Origin: Calliopum simillimum
Taxonomy: Eukaryota; Arthropoda; Insecta; Diptera; Lauxaniidae
Length of the DNA stretch: 64,000 nucleotides
Direction of reading: 5' to 3'
Assembly: GCA_951812925.1 (NCBI GenBank)
Contig: OX638371.1
Location: 496,001-560,000 of the forward strand
Program-made: the position numbers and the translations under genes
The notes under the pieces: generated by a model
The model's input: only the letters and a program-made list of their open reading frames with translations
Told to the model about the DNA's origin: nothing
Databases searched by the model: none
Shown: positions 42,534 through 54,014 of the stretch, piece after piece
Numbering within the stretch: the stretch's first letter is position 1
Layout: each line of letters opens with the position of its first letter

Positions 42534-43211
42534 GGGGGGCTTCTCATGTAACACGTCAGAAAGTAGTTGTTTTTCGGGATTGTTTTTCACTCGGAAAATA
42601 AAAACGCACACAAATAATTTTTTGCATATATTTAAGAACATGTTTGAACTATAAAAAAAGCATTTTTTCAAAAACTAAAATGACAAAATGGCGGACTTAT
42701 TAAATGCCGCGTGTGGCGACATTTAATAAGTCCGATTTATCGCGGTACATTGTGGAGCCCAAAGTTTCAGCAGGGTTCCCCTGTCTGCAACTCCAAAAAA
42801 TTCGATTCTACAATATTGAAATCACGTCTTGAAAAAAAAAGTGCTATTTTTTCGTCATTTTTTTGTCGCTAAATGGGGCTAAAAAGTGAAAAGAACTTTT
42901 TTTCCACAATTTCAGACATTCATGCACTCGTTCAATTTTTAATCTGCAAAACACTTTTTAGAAATCAAAAATCGGTTAAGTAGTTTTTTCGCAATCGTGT
43001 ACCGCGATTTTAAAACCATAGTTTTGAGAAAAAACGATTTAAAGTTTGAGTTTCACATACAAAGCGCGCCCGAGCGCGCTGGTTCAATCAATCATATTTT
43101 CCATAATATTTAGAGTTGAGTCATGAAACTTTGGGAATATACTCCCAAGACGTTATTCTATCAACCTATGAAAAAATCGATTTTTTGAAAATTTTACATG
43201 AGAAGCCCCCC
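42534..43211. mobile_element. Non-autonomous element flanked by TTAA (piggyBac-like target)
   Basis: 678 bp with inverted ends GGGGGGCTTCTCATGTAA, flanked by TTAA at 42530-42533 and 43212-43215. TTAA is the piggyBac target duplication. An internal palindrome around GCCGCGTGTGGCGACATTTA (42703-42725) pairs GGACTTATTAAATG with CATTTAATAAGTCC. No coding capacity. Confidence 0.7.
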
Positions 43212-43215
43212 TTAA

Positions 43216-44600
43216 GGTATCGATATACAGTATAGCAAAGTTCACGTCATAACTTTTATTTTTTGGTTTTTTATTTAGGGTTTTAAGATGACTATTAATT
43301 AAAGGTTTAATTTCATGATTTTATCTTCAATACTTAAGTGTTACTGATTTTTTATAAATTTCCCCCATCTACACATCTACAGACCAACGATGCAAATTCA
43401 CGGTTTCTCAATGAAAGGAGAAAACGGAAATCGATTTTTTTCTCGTCGACAATTTGCCGACTTCACATCCTTGTTTTATTCAGCTTTCCATTGCTTTATA
43501 TAAGCAACTTCGAACAGCAGCAACAGCCCATACAGATGGTACAAATACTATTATGCTACCTACATATGTCCACCATGAACCACTAAAATTTCAAGGACAT
43601 CGCCATTGCATAACTTTTTGCAATATCCTTTGACGCATAAATTTTTCACCAGCAAAAGGCAAATAGGCGATTTTCAATATTCAAGAGAATTTTACGTCAG
43701 ATTTATGTATTATACTAGAACACGAGCAAGCTGCTATTGTTGTTGTTTTATCGACGCCGCCGACAGAATTCTCATCCACTTTGTTTTTTTTTTTTTTTTG
43801 TTTTATTCTTTCGGCGGGATCTATCGATTTTTAACCGAACAACTTATATTACACACTTTAATAGCGAAAAAATCATATTGAAACTGCAATTTTGGTTAAT
43901 TGATAACTCGAAATTCAGAAAAACTTACAGGACGACCTTTTGCTGCTGTTCATCCCAAATTACGCACTTGGTTATAAAACAGAAACCCCTTTCCCTGCCC
44001 TGCACAACAAACACACAATGCTCAATAGATTTCCATCAGTTTCATGCCGCGATTAATCATCAATTATCCAATTGATAAATTTTTTATCTTGCACAGTACT
44101 ACTTTTTGTTTATGAAATGTGTTTTTTTTATTTCGGTTTTGTTCTTAGTTTCTTTATAAAAGAAAAAAAAAGTTATACTCACTTGAATTGCAAAAATGTT
44201 TAAATTCTAAATTCCACTCCGCTAACAAAGCTCGGCGAGAAGGACACGAAGCGAACGAACGCGACTGAACAACTGATTCTTTAATATTCGTGTTCAATTG
44301 AAATTTTGACATTCTGAACCGTACAGTCAACTGTACATCAAAAGTACACGAGGAAAAATAATAAAGAAATTCATAAAAAATTGCATGAGGGAAGGCCAAC
44401 GCACGAATACGACATTTGGAATATGGGATTATAGAATATAAAAAAACTACAACAAGACATCTACATTTTTTGGTATTTGTGGTTAAGTATACAAAACATA
44501 TAGAAAAAACAGCTCTACGCCCTAGTCGGTTTTTTGATATGTAGTCCCTGTCCAATTTTATATTAACAATACAAAGCAGAAAACTTCAAAATCTCACACA
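43216..44600. other. Intergenic sequence without a supported gene
   Basis: Less AT-rich than its surroundings. Several frames of 80-130 codons on both strands have no recognisable domain. Nothing can be assigned. Confidence 0.4.
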
Positions 44601-44610
44601 AAAAACAAAT

Positions 44611-45296
44611 GAGGAGGTCCATAACAAAACGCAATAATTCCATTTTTGGATTTTTTGGATTTTACAACTGAATTCAATTCTACATATTAAAATCTATGTT
44701 ACCATTGTTATAAAACACATCAGAAATCAATAATTTTACTGTTATTCAATACCAAAAATAATGGTTCAGACCAAAATGAAACATTTCCAAATATATGCAA
44801 TAAATAACTTCGATATTTTAGCGAAAAGTCAATTATAAAAATTTATTTCATTGTTATCCTAACTCTACAATAAAAATAAATTTTTTTTGTTATGGTAACT
44901 TTGCAAGACCTAAGAGGGTCCAGAACAAAATGCAATAATTTCACTTTTTAAGTTGTTAAATTTTTTAACTGAATTCAATTCTATATTTTAAAATCTATGT
45001 AAATATTGTCATATAAAATAACAAGGGTCAATAATTTCATCGTTATTCAATACCAAAAGTAAGAATTACTATGTGTTGGACCAAAATGCAACATTTCCAA
45101 ATTTGTAATCTAAATAACTTAAAAATTAATTGCCAGAAAAATCAATTTATTTATGATTTGTACTCTCCCTAGAACTCTTCCATACCACAACAACTGTTTT
45201 TAAAAAAATATATATCCTTCTGATTTTAATTAAATTTGTGCGTTTATCCAAAAAAATGTTAAGATGGATTTATTGCGTTTTGTTATGGACCTCCTC
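44611..45296. mobile_element. Non-autonomous inverted-repeat element with AAAT flanks
   Basis: The ends GAGGAGGTCCATAACAAAAC / GTTTTGTTATGGACCTCCTC are perfect inverted copies (27 bp) flanked by AAAT at 44607-44610 and 45297-45300. Internally, 44640-44830 is repeated in direct orientation at 44935-45130. No transposase; superfamily unknown. Confidence 0.7.
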
Positions 45297-45456
45297 AAAT
45301 TTAGAAACCTTAAAAAGCGTTTTTCTCAAAATTGTAGTTTTAACCCGACGATATTTATACTTTGTTCCCCTTTTATGACTTAAAAAAAAAAAAAAAAACA
45401 AATTCTTTACAAAAAACTTAAAGTCGTACTAAGTTTTGCTAAAAACACTCGTAATT

Positions 45457-46940
45457 TTTATACCCTACGCCCAGGGTATTTTCACTTTGTCCTTCCGTTT
45501 GTAACGCAGGAAAGGAGGCGTGGCAGGTATGGAAAAGTATATATGTGATCAGCGCCACCTCTTGAGTAGATATAGCCATGTCCGTCTGTCTGGCTGGCTG
45601 GCTGGTTGGGTGGCTGGCTGGGTGTGCGTGGAAATACACTTTTTTGGAAAACTGAGCAGCATAATTCAATGAAATTTGGTATTCTGACTCTATCGTAAAA
45701 GTTAGCTCGGGGGATTAAAAATGAGCGAAATTGGTCAACGGACACGCCTACCGCCCGTACAAAGAATATGTCTAAAATGCAATAATAAGAGCATTATTTG
45801 AGATAACGCAAGCCAAATACTCATAATTTGCCAGGGATAGTAAATACAAGCTCTGAGCAAAAACTAGCCGAATACGGACTATAGGGCGTGGCACCTCTCA
45901 TACAAGCAAAAGGTTCAAAATGCTATACTGAAAGCGTTACTTGTAGAGTCCGACCGATTAATCGACTTCGGCTACGGCTTCGGCCACCTTCGGCCAAAAA
46001 TAAGCCGAATGTTTGGCCGAAGCCGAATGTTTGGCCGAAGCCGAATGTTTGTAACTTCAAGCATAAAGCAACTTGTTGATTAAAAAAAAAAACTTTTAAA
46101 CAAAATGATGGCCGTTTATAGTGGATTGGGACTTTCTAATTACGAATCTGAACTTTGTTTTTTTTCAATTATGTCAGAATCCTGAGTTATCCTTGCTCAA
46201 AAGTGCAAAAATCATTGTCTTGAGATATACTTTGGGCTATGTAACAAAAACAGTAAATGGCAAAATTTAACTTTGTTATTGCATTTGGATAGGTAAGATC
46301 ACTCTTAACGCTCTACATTTTTAATTCTATTCCTACTTTCCGAGTTATAAGCGATTAAAATAAGGGTATCTCTCAATAACATACAAAGAATTTTTCTGGA
46401 CCGAAAAATTAAAGAGTTCTTTATTAATTATTTTATTTTTTGGTCTTCCGATAGTAGGTTTGATCTTTTGTTCTAGTCATTCCTTGAGAAGTTGTCCCTT
46501 CCTGAGAAATCGAGTGCTGAAGGTCAAGAAAATACCTTTAAATAGAATATAATTTGTACGAAAACAACTTATGCAAATTTTCTGAGCTAAAAAATCGTGG
46601 ATCAAATAAGTGAAAACATTTTGCAAAAACCTTTTGCACCTAATATCTCACAAAGGGACCACTTCTCAAGATCCATTCCCGTTAAGGCTTATCTGAACAA
46701 TGCAAAATCGGCGCTAAGTGTATTATATTTGGCCTGATACAAATACAAATTGAATATACCCTGAGAGTAGGGTGTAAAAATATAAAATAAATTAACCTTC
46801 GGCTTCGGCTACGGCAAAAAGTTATAAAAAAACCGATTAATCGGCTACGGCTTCGGCCAAAAAATGACCTTCGGTCGGACACTAGTTACTTGAGATAATC
46901 CAACCAAATTTTACTAAAACACTAAAAGCATTTAATACAT
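45457..46940 (+). mobile_element. Mini-me/DINE-1-like element, split by a second hAT element
   Basis: It carries the same landmarks as the copies at 38781 and 41501, here with TGTGATCAGCGCCACCTCTT and a longer GGCTGGCTGG tract. It is interrupted at 45944 and resumes at 46893 with GATAATCCAACCAAATTTTA. Confidence 0.7.
45944..46884. mobile_element. hAT-type element with 8-bp target duplication
   Basis: 941 bp with ends TAGAGTCCGACCG / TAGTGTCCGACCG (inverted) and duplication GTTACTTG at 45936-45943 and 46885-46892. TAGNG ends plus 8 bp indicate hAT. Subterminal regions at both ends contain CTTCGGCTACGGCTTCGGCC, and the left end has three tandem GGCCGAAGCCGAATGTTT units. No transposase. Confidence 0.8.
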
Positions 46941-47154
46941 AAATTTCAAAATGACTGTTTAACTAGTTCTATCATTAAAATTCACGTAATTTCCAGAGCC
47001 TGCATTGCATGTGGACAAAAAATCCGTCCTTGTAGGTTTTAATTGTAATTAGCGAAGCAAGTCTCAAAACCAGATTGTGTTGCAATTAGCAACTTTTCAC
47101 AACAGACGGCGCTAGTGAGCTTTATGATCTATACATATAGCGTTAGAATTTGTC

Positions 47155-47245
47155 CTTGGCAATAGCCTAGTTGGTAAAGCACCGCGTTCTCTTTCATTAG
47201 AAAACTGGAGTCAAGGTTTCGAGCGTGGCTTCTGACAAGAATTAA
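47155..47245 (+). other. tRNA-derived SINE head
   Basis: TAGCCTAGTTGG is a perfect RNA polymerase III A box. About 50 bases on, GGTTTCGAGCG resembles a B box with one extra T. The intervening ACCGCGTTCTCTTTCATTAG stands where the anticodon arm would be. The body may continue to about 47285 (TTAAAACTGTTGTAATGAGG). An isolated copy, so family status is unproven. Confidence 0.45.
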
Positions 47246-47429
47246 TTAAAACTGTTGTAATGAGGCTATAAACATGTTTATATATGAAAATATATAAATA
47301 TGTATATGGAAATAGCTTTAACATATGTAATCATTTTCCATGTTAACACTTACTTGCGTCTGTTGTTGAAAAATTGCAAATGACTGTATAATTAGTTCAA
47401 TATAAATTAATCACATAGAAATCATTATA

Positions 47430-48040
47430 ATTAACGAAATAGGTTCAGTCCCTGTTTCTATACCTTAATCTCAACCGATTTGCTTGATTTTTTTTTTTTG
47501 TTGGAAATGTTGTGAGGAGAAGCCCGTAAATAGAATACACGGTTTCACGGCAAAACTGCTACATTAATTTTAATGTCACTTGGATCAACGTTTGGATATT
47601 AAAAGTATTTGTTTCATAGTAAGCAGTTCCAAGGAACCAACAGAAAATCCGAAAATGAGTAGACGAAATTTTTTGAGAAATTTTTTTTTGCAACATTTCT
47701 GATTAGTTTTATTCTTATGTTTGACCGATTATTACAATTATTCCATTCCATTAAAATTAAATAAAGAGTAAAATAAAACTAAGTACATACTTAAAACGCA
47801 GATCTTATGGAAAAGTTAAAACAAAAAGTAAACTGAACAAAAAAAAAAAAAAAACTTCAATGATTCTGGGCAAATTTGATCAACTTTCATTTCCGATCCT
47901 TTTGAAACCTTTAATCTCTATCAGCTCCTTAAATTGTTTGGTTTCAAAGATGCAAAGAAAAATCACATCAAATGAAGGTATTCCAGATTTAATAATATAA
48001 TTTTATATTTTGATCCTTGATGAAACCTGACTTCCAAATT
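47430..48040. other. Repeat end fragment plus unassigned sequence
   Basis: 47437-47500 (GTCCCTGTTTCTATACCTTA, CAACCGATTTGCTTGATTT) is the inverted counterpart of the repeat end at 58640-58700. The rest, to 48040, shows no recognised feature. Confidence 0.45.
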
Positions 48041-48048
48041 CTCTAGAA

Positions 48049-49239
48049 CAGGCATGTCAAACTCAATTTCCAACTGGGCCGAACAATAAAATATATTCAT
48101 TTTAGTGGGCCGCTCTAATTAACGACAATGTACATTACTTTCTAATGTTTTCTTCCTGATATCTGAGGCATTTTATTTTTAACTTAAGCTTAGAGGAAAA
48201 TTGAATTCGCCGATATTACTTTAGTCTCGGACATGAGATGAGAATCTGTTAGTCTCGCCCTAACAGGAGACTGGTTTCCTTTCATAAGCGAAAACAATTG
48301 CTCACATACATTAGAAATGCCAAACATAGATATTATTTCCATTGCAAAATTGTGAGATTCTTAAAATCGCAAAGGCAAGAATTTATAAAATAATGGAAGG
48401 CCCCCTTTAGAAACTTTCAGATTCAAATATGTATCGATTAAATTTAGTTTATCTTCATTTGAAGGTAGCTCGACACTTTTTCAATTTCAATTGAAAAGAG
48501 GCTTGAAAATAAAGGAAACTTGTCTTCAACGACCTGAAATCTGCAATACGGACTCTATCTTTAAATCATTAAGATATGCTTTGCATGTTGAAAAATGTTC
48601 CAAGTTTTTCACACAGAAGCAATTTTAGTTTCAAAGTTCTAATTTGGTCATTGCAATGTACATTATGAAAACTCGTTTTTTCACCTCTGATCTCACTCTC
48701 GTAGCCTCGCAATTTAACCATTATGTTTTTCCGTCAAAGAAGATGCTCCATCCTTTCCAATGAGTGGCAAGCGTTACCTTGGAATAACAATATGTTTATG
48801 GGTGTTAAACTTTCGTATAATTTAGGTTACTTTGAATTTTCCAGCCAAGATTGATCCAGACAACTTACTTCTGAACAAAAATTTAAAACTGTCAAATTAT
48901 CAAAAAAATGTTGGTACTTTTCGGACAGTTTTAGTAATTTTTTTGCTATTTGGTACAAAATAGAAAAGCTCATAAATCATGCCTGGTACAATGACAAATG
49001 TGAAAGGAAAAGAAAATAATAAACATGAAGTCAGCGTTAGTCAGCTTTTTGTCTTTCTCTTTCTACTGTATCCTCTTTTCAGCTCTGTGTGACCGCATAT
49101 TTTGTCGTTGTTATTATTGAAAAATTTGTGTTTAATTTTTTTTTTCAAGCGAATTAATATATAGATTTCAACGTTTGGGCCGCAGATTGAAAGGTAATGG
49201 GCCGCATGTGGCCCGCGGGCTGCGAGTTTGACATGACTG
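48049..49239 (-). mobile_element. hAT transposon with degraded transposase, 8-bp target duplication
   Basis: 1191 bp with inverted ends CAGGCATGTCAAACTC / CAGTCATGTCAAACTCG and duplication CTCTAGAA at 48041-48048 and 49240-49247. Subterminal GGGCCGC motifs lie at both ends. The ends resemble the Charlie/GTF2IRD2-like hAT group. It carries its own dead transposase on the minus strand. Confidence 0.85.
48195..48800 (-). pseudogene. hAT transposase pseudogene (C-terminal half)
   Basis: On the minus strand GKDGASSLTEKHNG-stop-IARLRE (about 48770-48700) matches the DGAPSMTGK…ARL motif of GTF2IRD2/ZBED-related hAT transposases. AMEIISMFGISNVCEQLFSL, RARLTDSHLMSETKV (48350-48195) matches the hAT dimerisation domain. 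Stops and frameshifts separate them. The N-terminal part is not recognisable. Confidence 0.75.
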
Positions 49240-49249
49240 CTCTAGAATG

Positions 49250-50345
49250 ACTAAGGTTGAATTGAATCGACTTTGCAAAATTTTTTCTACTGTCGACTAC
49301 AGCGCCACAGTGGATTTTACGTTTGGTTTGTGTCTTTGTACAATTGGTTTTAAGCATTGACTACAACCACTTTTTGCGTTCCCAGAATTTTACCTTTCAA
49401 TTGCAAATTGGTGAGTAAAAAGAAACGTAAGTAAAAAAAAATTAAGAAAAAAAAAAAACACAAACAAAAAAAAAATAGTTACATTTTTAATGTATTTTTG
49501 AATGGTGAATCCGAATCCGGCCTTAGAATCATCTCATACGGTTTTTTAAACAAGGAAAACTTACCGTATAAACTTTTGTAATAAAACTTACGTTTTCAAC
49601 GTAACAGAAAACACCGTAAAAACTTTTGTAATAAATTACGTAATTTTACGTAAGTTTTTTTTATTCAAAGTTTTTTTGAAAAAAAAAACAGTCAATTTTG
49701 GCTCCCAAAGCCAAATTTTTATTTTTTGCCAAAATATGGCTTTGGAAATTAATTACAACAACAGCAAAAACAAAAAGTGTCGCTCAGATCTGGTTTCGGA
49801 GATATATAGCAATCGAAAGATCCGGGAATAGCTTTTTTTGCACATACTTTTTCAATAATAATTTAAATTCACCTAACACTCTCCACAAAAGGGTTTTGAG
49901 AATTATTACATATGCCCCCTCCCCCACCCCACCCACGCAAACAAATTAAAGGTAATTTAGTTGGTTGTTGGCTTTTCATGCCCCCAAAAGAAATTTGCGG
50001 AGTGGTTACTGACTCAAAAAAGTTTACTTAAGCTGCGGTTTACACTTAATCGATTTTATTGAATCACAAAATTGAATTATCAGATTGAACAATCAACATT
50101 GACCACTTTTCGTTTAGCAGCGGCTGGCAGTGCAACTGACTCTTGATAAAAAGGTTTCGCACTTGATGAAATTATCATCTTTGTTCTGAATAAGTTCAAA
50201 ATTTCACTGGATTATTGTAGTCGATTAAGTACCTGTACGTAAGCAGCTGTTCCAACAAAATATTTAAAGGAACACATTTTTCTTTACAGCATGTTGTTGA
50301 TTAAATAAAGTGTTTTTTATGGAATCGCTCTTGAGTTTTTTTAAC
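49250..50345. repeat. Intergenic region with a solo fold-back arm
   Basis: 49688-49835 (CCAAAATATGGCTTTGGAAA, GAAATTAATTACAACAACAG, TTTCGGAGATATATAGCAAT) matches the outer arm of the element at 8996-10384, without its partner. The remainder is AT-rich with no gene. Confidence 0.5.
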
Positions 50346-51572
50346 CAAATATTATCTTCTCTTCTCTTCTCTTATACGAGCTAAAATTAATTGTATGTTT
50401 GTTTATAAATACTTATATAAATATGTATAAAAATCTATGTATATGTGCCCAAATTTTTCTCGAGAACGGATGCAGCGATTTTAATGAAACTTTGGAAAAA
50501 GATGCATTCATTCTAGCATAAAATGGAGAATAAACAAGGTTTAGGGCGTGGCACCGCCCTAAATTTTATATTTGATCTAGTCATAACTTCCAAACCATTA
50601 GAGATATTTTTATAAAATTTAGTACACAGCTACTGACTATCAATGTCTTTTAATTGACAAAAAGTGGGCGGGATCGAATAAGTGCCACGCCCACTTTTTA
50701 ACCATTGAAAGTTTTAATTTAATATTACTCAAAAACGACTCCAACAATTTTGATGAAAATTTAGGAGATGTTACCTCTGCAAACAAGGATTAATATGTGA
50801 CATGCCGTTACATTGGGAAATCTCGTTGAAGGGCGTGGCACCGCCCACAAAAAAACAATACGCTATAAAAAGAAAATACTGATAAAGCAATCATTCTGAA
50901 ATTAACTGTGGGGAGTATACTTGCTATAAAGCACCTCTGGTCTGAAAGTGGGCTATATATCGCCGTTGCGCGTGGAATCTCCCATACAAGCAAATAACGT
51001 TGAATGCTATTCCTCGCAATTGTTACAAGGTATTTTAATGAAATTTGGTATGTAGGTACTACTTATAAATGCCTTGTTATAAACGAAAAGTGGGCGGAAT
51101 CGAAGAAGTGCCACACCAACTTTTTAACCATTGAAAATTTTGATTCAATATTACTCGAAAACGACTCCAACAATTTTGATGAAAATTTAGGAGGTGTTAC
51201 CTCTGCAAACAAGGATTAATATGTGATATGCTGTTTTATTGAGAAAATTCGTTGGCGGGCGTGGCACCGCCCACAAAAATATAATACGGTATAAAACGAA
51301 AATTAACAAAGCAATCATTCTGAAATTTACTGTGGGGAGCCTACTTGCTATAAGGCATCTCTGATCTGAAAGTGAGCGAAATATCGCCGTTGCGCGAGTA
51401 ATCTTTCATACAAGCAAAATACGTTAAATGCTATTTCTCGCAATTGTCAAAAGATATTTTAATGAAATTTGGTAGTATTTAAAGCATAACGAAAAGTGGG
51501 CGTTCTTCAATAATTGCCACGCCCACTTTTTACCAAAATGAACTTTTTATTTCTTATATGCAGTCTTATGTA

Positions 51573-52701
51573 GGAGAAGGGTACCGCCAGCGGGCAGGGT
51601 CCGGGTGTGGGCACCCCCCCGTAACTTTTGACAGAAAACAAATGCGGCTGTTCTGACAAATGTTAAGCGCGTGTAATGACAGCATGAAGTTTTTGTGCAT
51701 TTACCGGAGCATGCAGATGAGAAGAAAATAATTTTTGAATGAGTAAAAGCCAACACAAAAGTTTTTGTCAATATTTTTCCAAGTGCGATAAATCGAAGTG
51801 AATCAATCGAAAAGCTGAGTGCAATCTATATTTATGTAGTAAATTTATTATATTTTGTGATTCAAGACCGAATGCAACCAATTTGCTTATTGTTTTTCAA
51901 AGTGGCTGTCAAAGTCGGGTATGGGCCCCGAATAGGTCCGGGTGTGGGCACCCCTCTTTTTTTATTTAAAGCGTGTGTTTTACTGAAATATCGTCGTGGA
52001 TGCCAACGTTACTAATATTAATGGTATTCTTATGCCATTTTACGCTTTTTTAGTGGAAAGGAAGGAACCAATAGGTTCTTTAAAGATATCGTGGAAAGAA
52101 AGTTATTTTAATTAAGTGTGGGTGTTGAGGTGGCATAACACATTGCAAAAAATCTCAGTATTGAGTTTCCAGCCAAGTAGACTGAGGAGCAGATGGCGGG
52201 CATGGATTGGTATTAAAAAATACATGCTTGGCAAAAGAGCAATGTCAACAAGGGCCAGAGATAACGTCACCTAGCTAGCTTAATTTGCAAAAAAATTTAT
52301 CTGTTCAGCCGAAGATAATCAAGTCTGGTTTCGGGGCAACAGGTATGATGCCATTCGATCCAGACATTTTCAGTGACGCTGATTTTGTTAAAGCCGTTGA
52401 GGACAATTTGTTAAATTTTTGTGAGTCAATGTGTCCGAAAAAAGTTAATTTTGCTTTCTTCTCCATTTGATTGCTTTTAATTTCTATGGTTGCCCCTCAA
52501 CCGGACCTAAAATTTTTTCTTGTCAAAAATGATCACTTCACTATTTTTTTATATAATTTTTCCAACTGACGAAATCAATTTACTTTATTCAACAATAGTT
52601 AGCTAAGCTTTCCATTGACACCTATATGTCTGCATAATATACATTTGGTCAAAAGTTATGAGTCGAAAACAAAACGCTGCCCACACCCGGTACCCTTCCC
52701 C
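51573..52701 (+). mobile_element. Pogo-like element with TA target duplication
   Basis: 1129 bp with inverted ends GGAGAAGGGTACC / GGGGAAGGGTACC, flanked by TA (51571-51572, 52702-52703). The empty site CTTATGTACTTTTTGAC is present at 26272 in the sister repeat. A CCGGGTGTGGGCACCCC motif occurs near 51600 and 51941 and, partly, at the right end. It includes a transposase C-terminal remnant. Confidence 0.85.
52285..52470 (+). pseudogene. C-terminal remnant of a pogo/DDE_1-type transposase
   Basis: The frame reads SVQPKIIKSGFGATGMMPFD, then PDIFSDADFV, resembling the conserved end of DDE_1 (pogo/Tigger/jerky) transposases (G..P.NP.IF.D.DF). The catalytic core is missing, consistent with an internally deleted element. 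Confidence 0.6.
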
Positions 52702-53217
52702 TACTTTTTGACACTGAATCCGTCTTCATCAACAGAACTATCATTATACCTGCAGGATTTTGAAATATCCTTGCTTGAAGTTGAAGAAAACGCTGTGTTC
52801 AGTCTTACAGCGTAGCTACAATAAAAGGTGAATTTTTTTTTTGTGGCGCCTAATGCCACACTCCTCCTTACCAAAATATTCTTTCGAATTTTTCTAATAG
52901 GTCTCTTACTTTCCGGGTTAAGATTGTTTGAAGATAAGATATTTCAGCCCCCATACAAAAGACGAAATACTTTGGGCATATGGCATATCCGATTTATTTA
53001 TTTTAGGGCATTCTATTTCACCAAAAAAATTTTGAGTTTTTGATATTTTTCTAATAGTACTATGTGATACTTTCCGAGTTTTTTCTTATTATTACTCTCA
53101 TCGGTTAATTTATCATTTTGAAAGAATGAACATTGGAGGTGAAAAGATACTAATTTCATCACAAAAAAATATCTATGAATAAAAACATTATTGACCGCGA
53201 AGGGATCGGTCTCCAGG

Positions 53218-54014
53218 TACTTTTACTTTATGTCCGATAATTTGTACTCAATTCAATTTTTTTTTTTTCAGTATATATACTGACAATGGTATAAAAATCT
53301 TGCCTTAAGAAATATGTCCGATTTAATTTTTTGAATAAAAGGGTAAATTCATTCGATCACAGACTACATTTTACGACCAAATGACAAATATGTTTACACT
53401 ACATTTTCAAAATACACTGTACAACAGTCAAAAATCCACAAGAGCATTGAAAAGTGTTTTTAGTGTATTTTGATCTCCTTACCACGAATTTTTTGAAAAA
53501 TACAGTACAGTTTTTGGAACAAGATGTCAAAAAGACCCATCAAAAAGGATATAAAAGGTTAAGATGTTTAGGAAAAATTTTCTTTGTGTGATTTCATGAT
53601 GACCTTGGAACAAAAAGTTTTACCCAGATGTAGTTTTACGGTCTTTCAGCAGGGTGAAAGTTCAAAAACAAGTTACTTATGAGAATTAAAGCTTTAAAAA
53701 CAATTTATGTTTGATGTTAAGAAAGAGATATTATTTTTTTATATAGGAGAGAGAAGGGAGGTTTCGACACCGTAATAAAAAACAAATTTTTTCTTCAAAA
53801 TATAACTATGTATGTTGTTTTGTATGTGCAGAAATATGTGTGCTTCTTTTATAAATTACCAAAAATTCGCTATATTTGCTATTTCCGATATTGGGAGCAA
53901 AAAAATAAATGTCGAATAAATGTCGATACCTCCCACCTTTGGAGAGGCTACGTCAGTCGTATGAATTCTTTATTTTCCTCGATTTTGTGAAACCATTGAC
54001 CATTTAAATATACA
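53218..54014. other. Intergenic sequence without recognised features
   Basis: AT-rich; no gene or clear repeat structure. Confidence 0.45.

Larger units (their letters stand above)
50350..53217 (+). mobile_element. 1.75-kb dispersed repeat, copy interrupted by a pogo-like element
   Basis: Collinear with 25060-26813: starts near CTTATACGAGCTAAAATTAA, has the same GGGCGTGGCACCGCCC blocks, and ends GGGATCGGTCTCCAGG at 53217. After removing the insert and one TA its length is about 1.74 kb, as in the other copy. The conserved reading stretch ELSLYLQDFEISLLEVEENA is at 52730-52800. Confidence 0.75.

Noticed and set aside
44154..44555. A 133-codon minus-strand frame as a gene
   Set aside because: No domain, low-complexity start and end, and no splice or promoter support.
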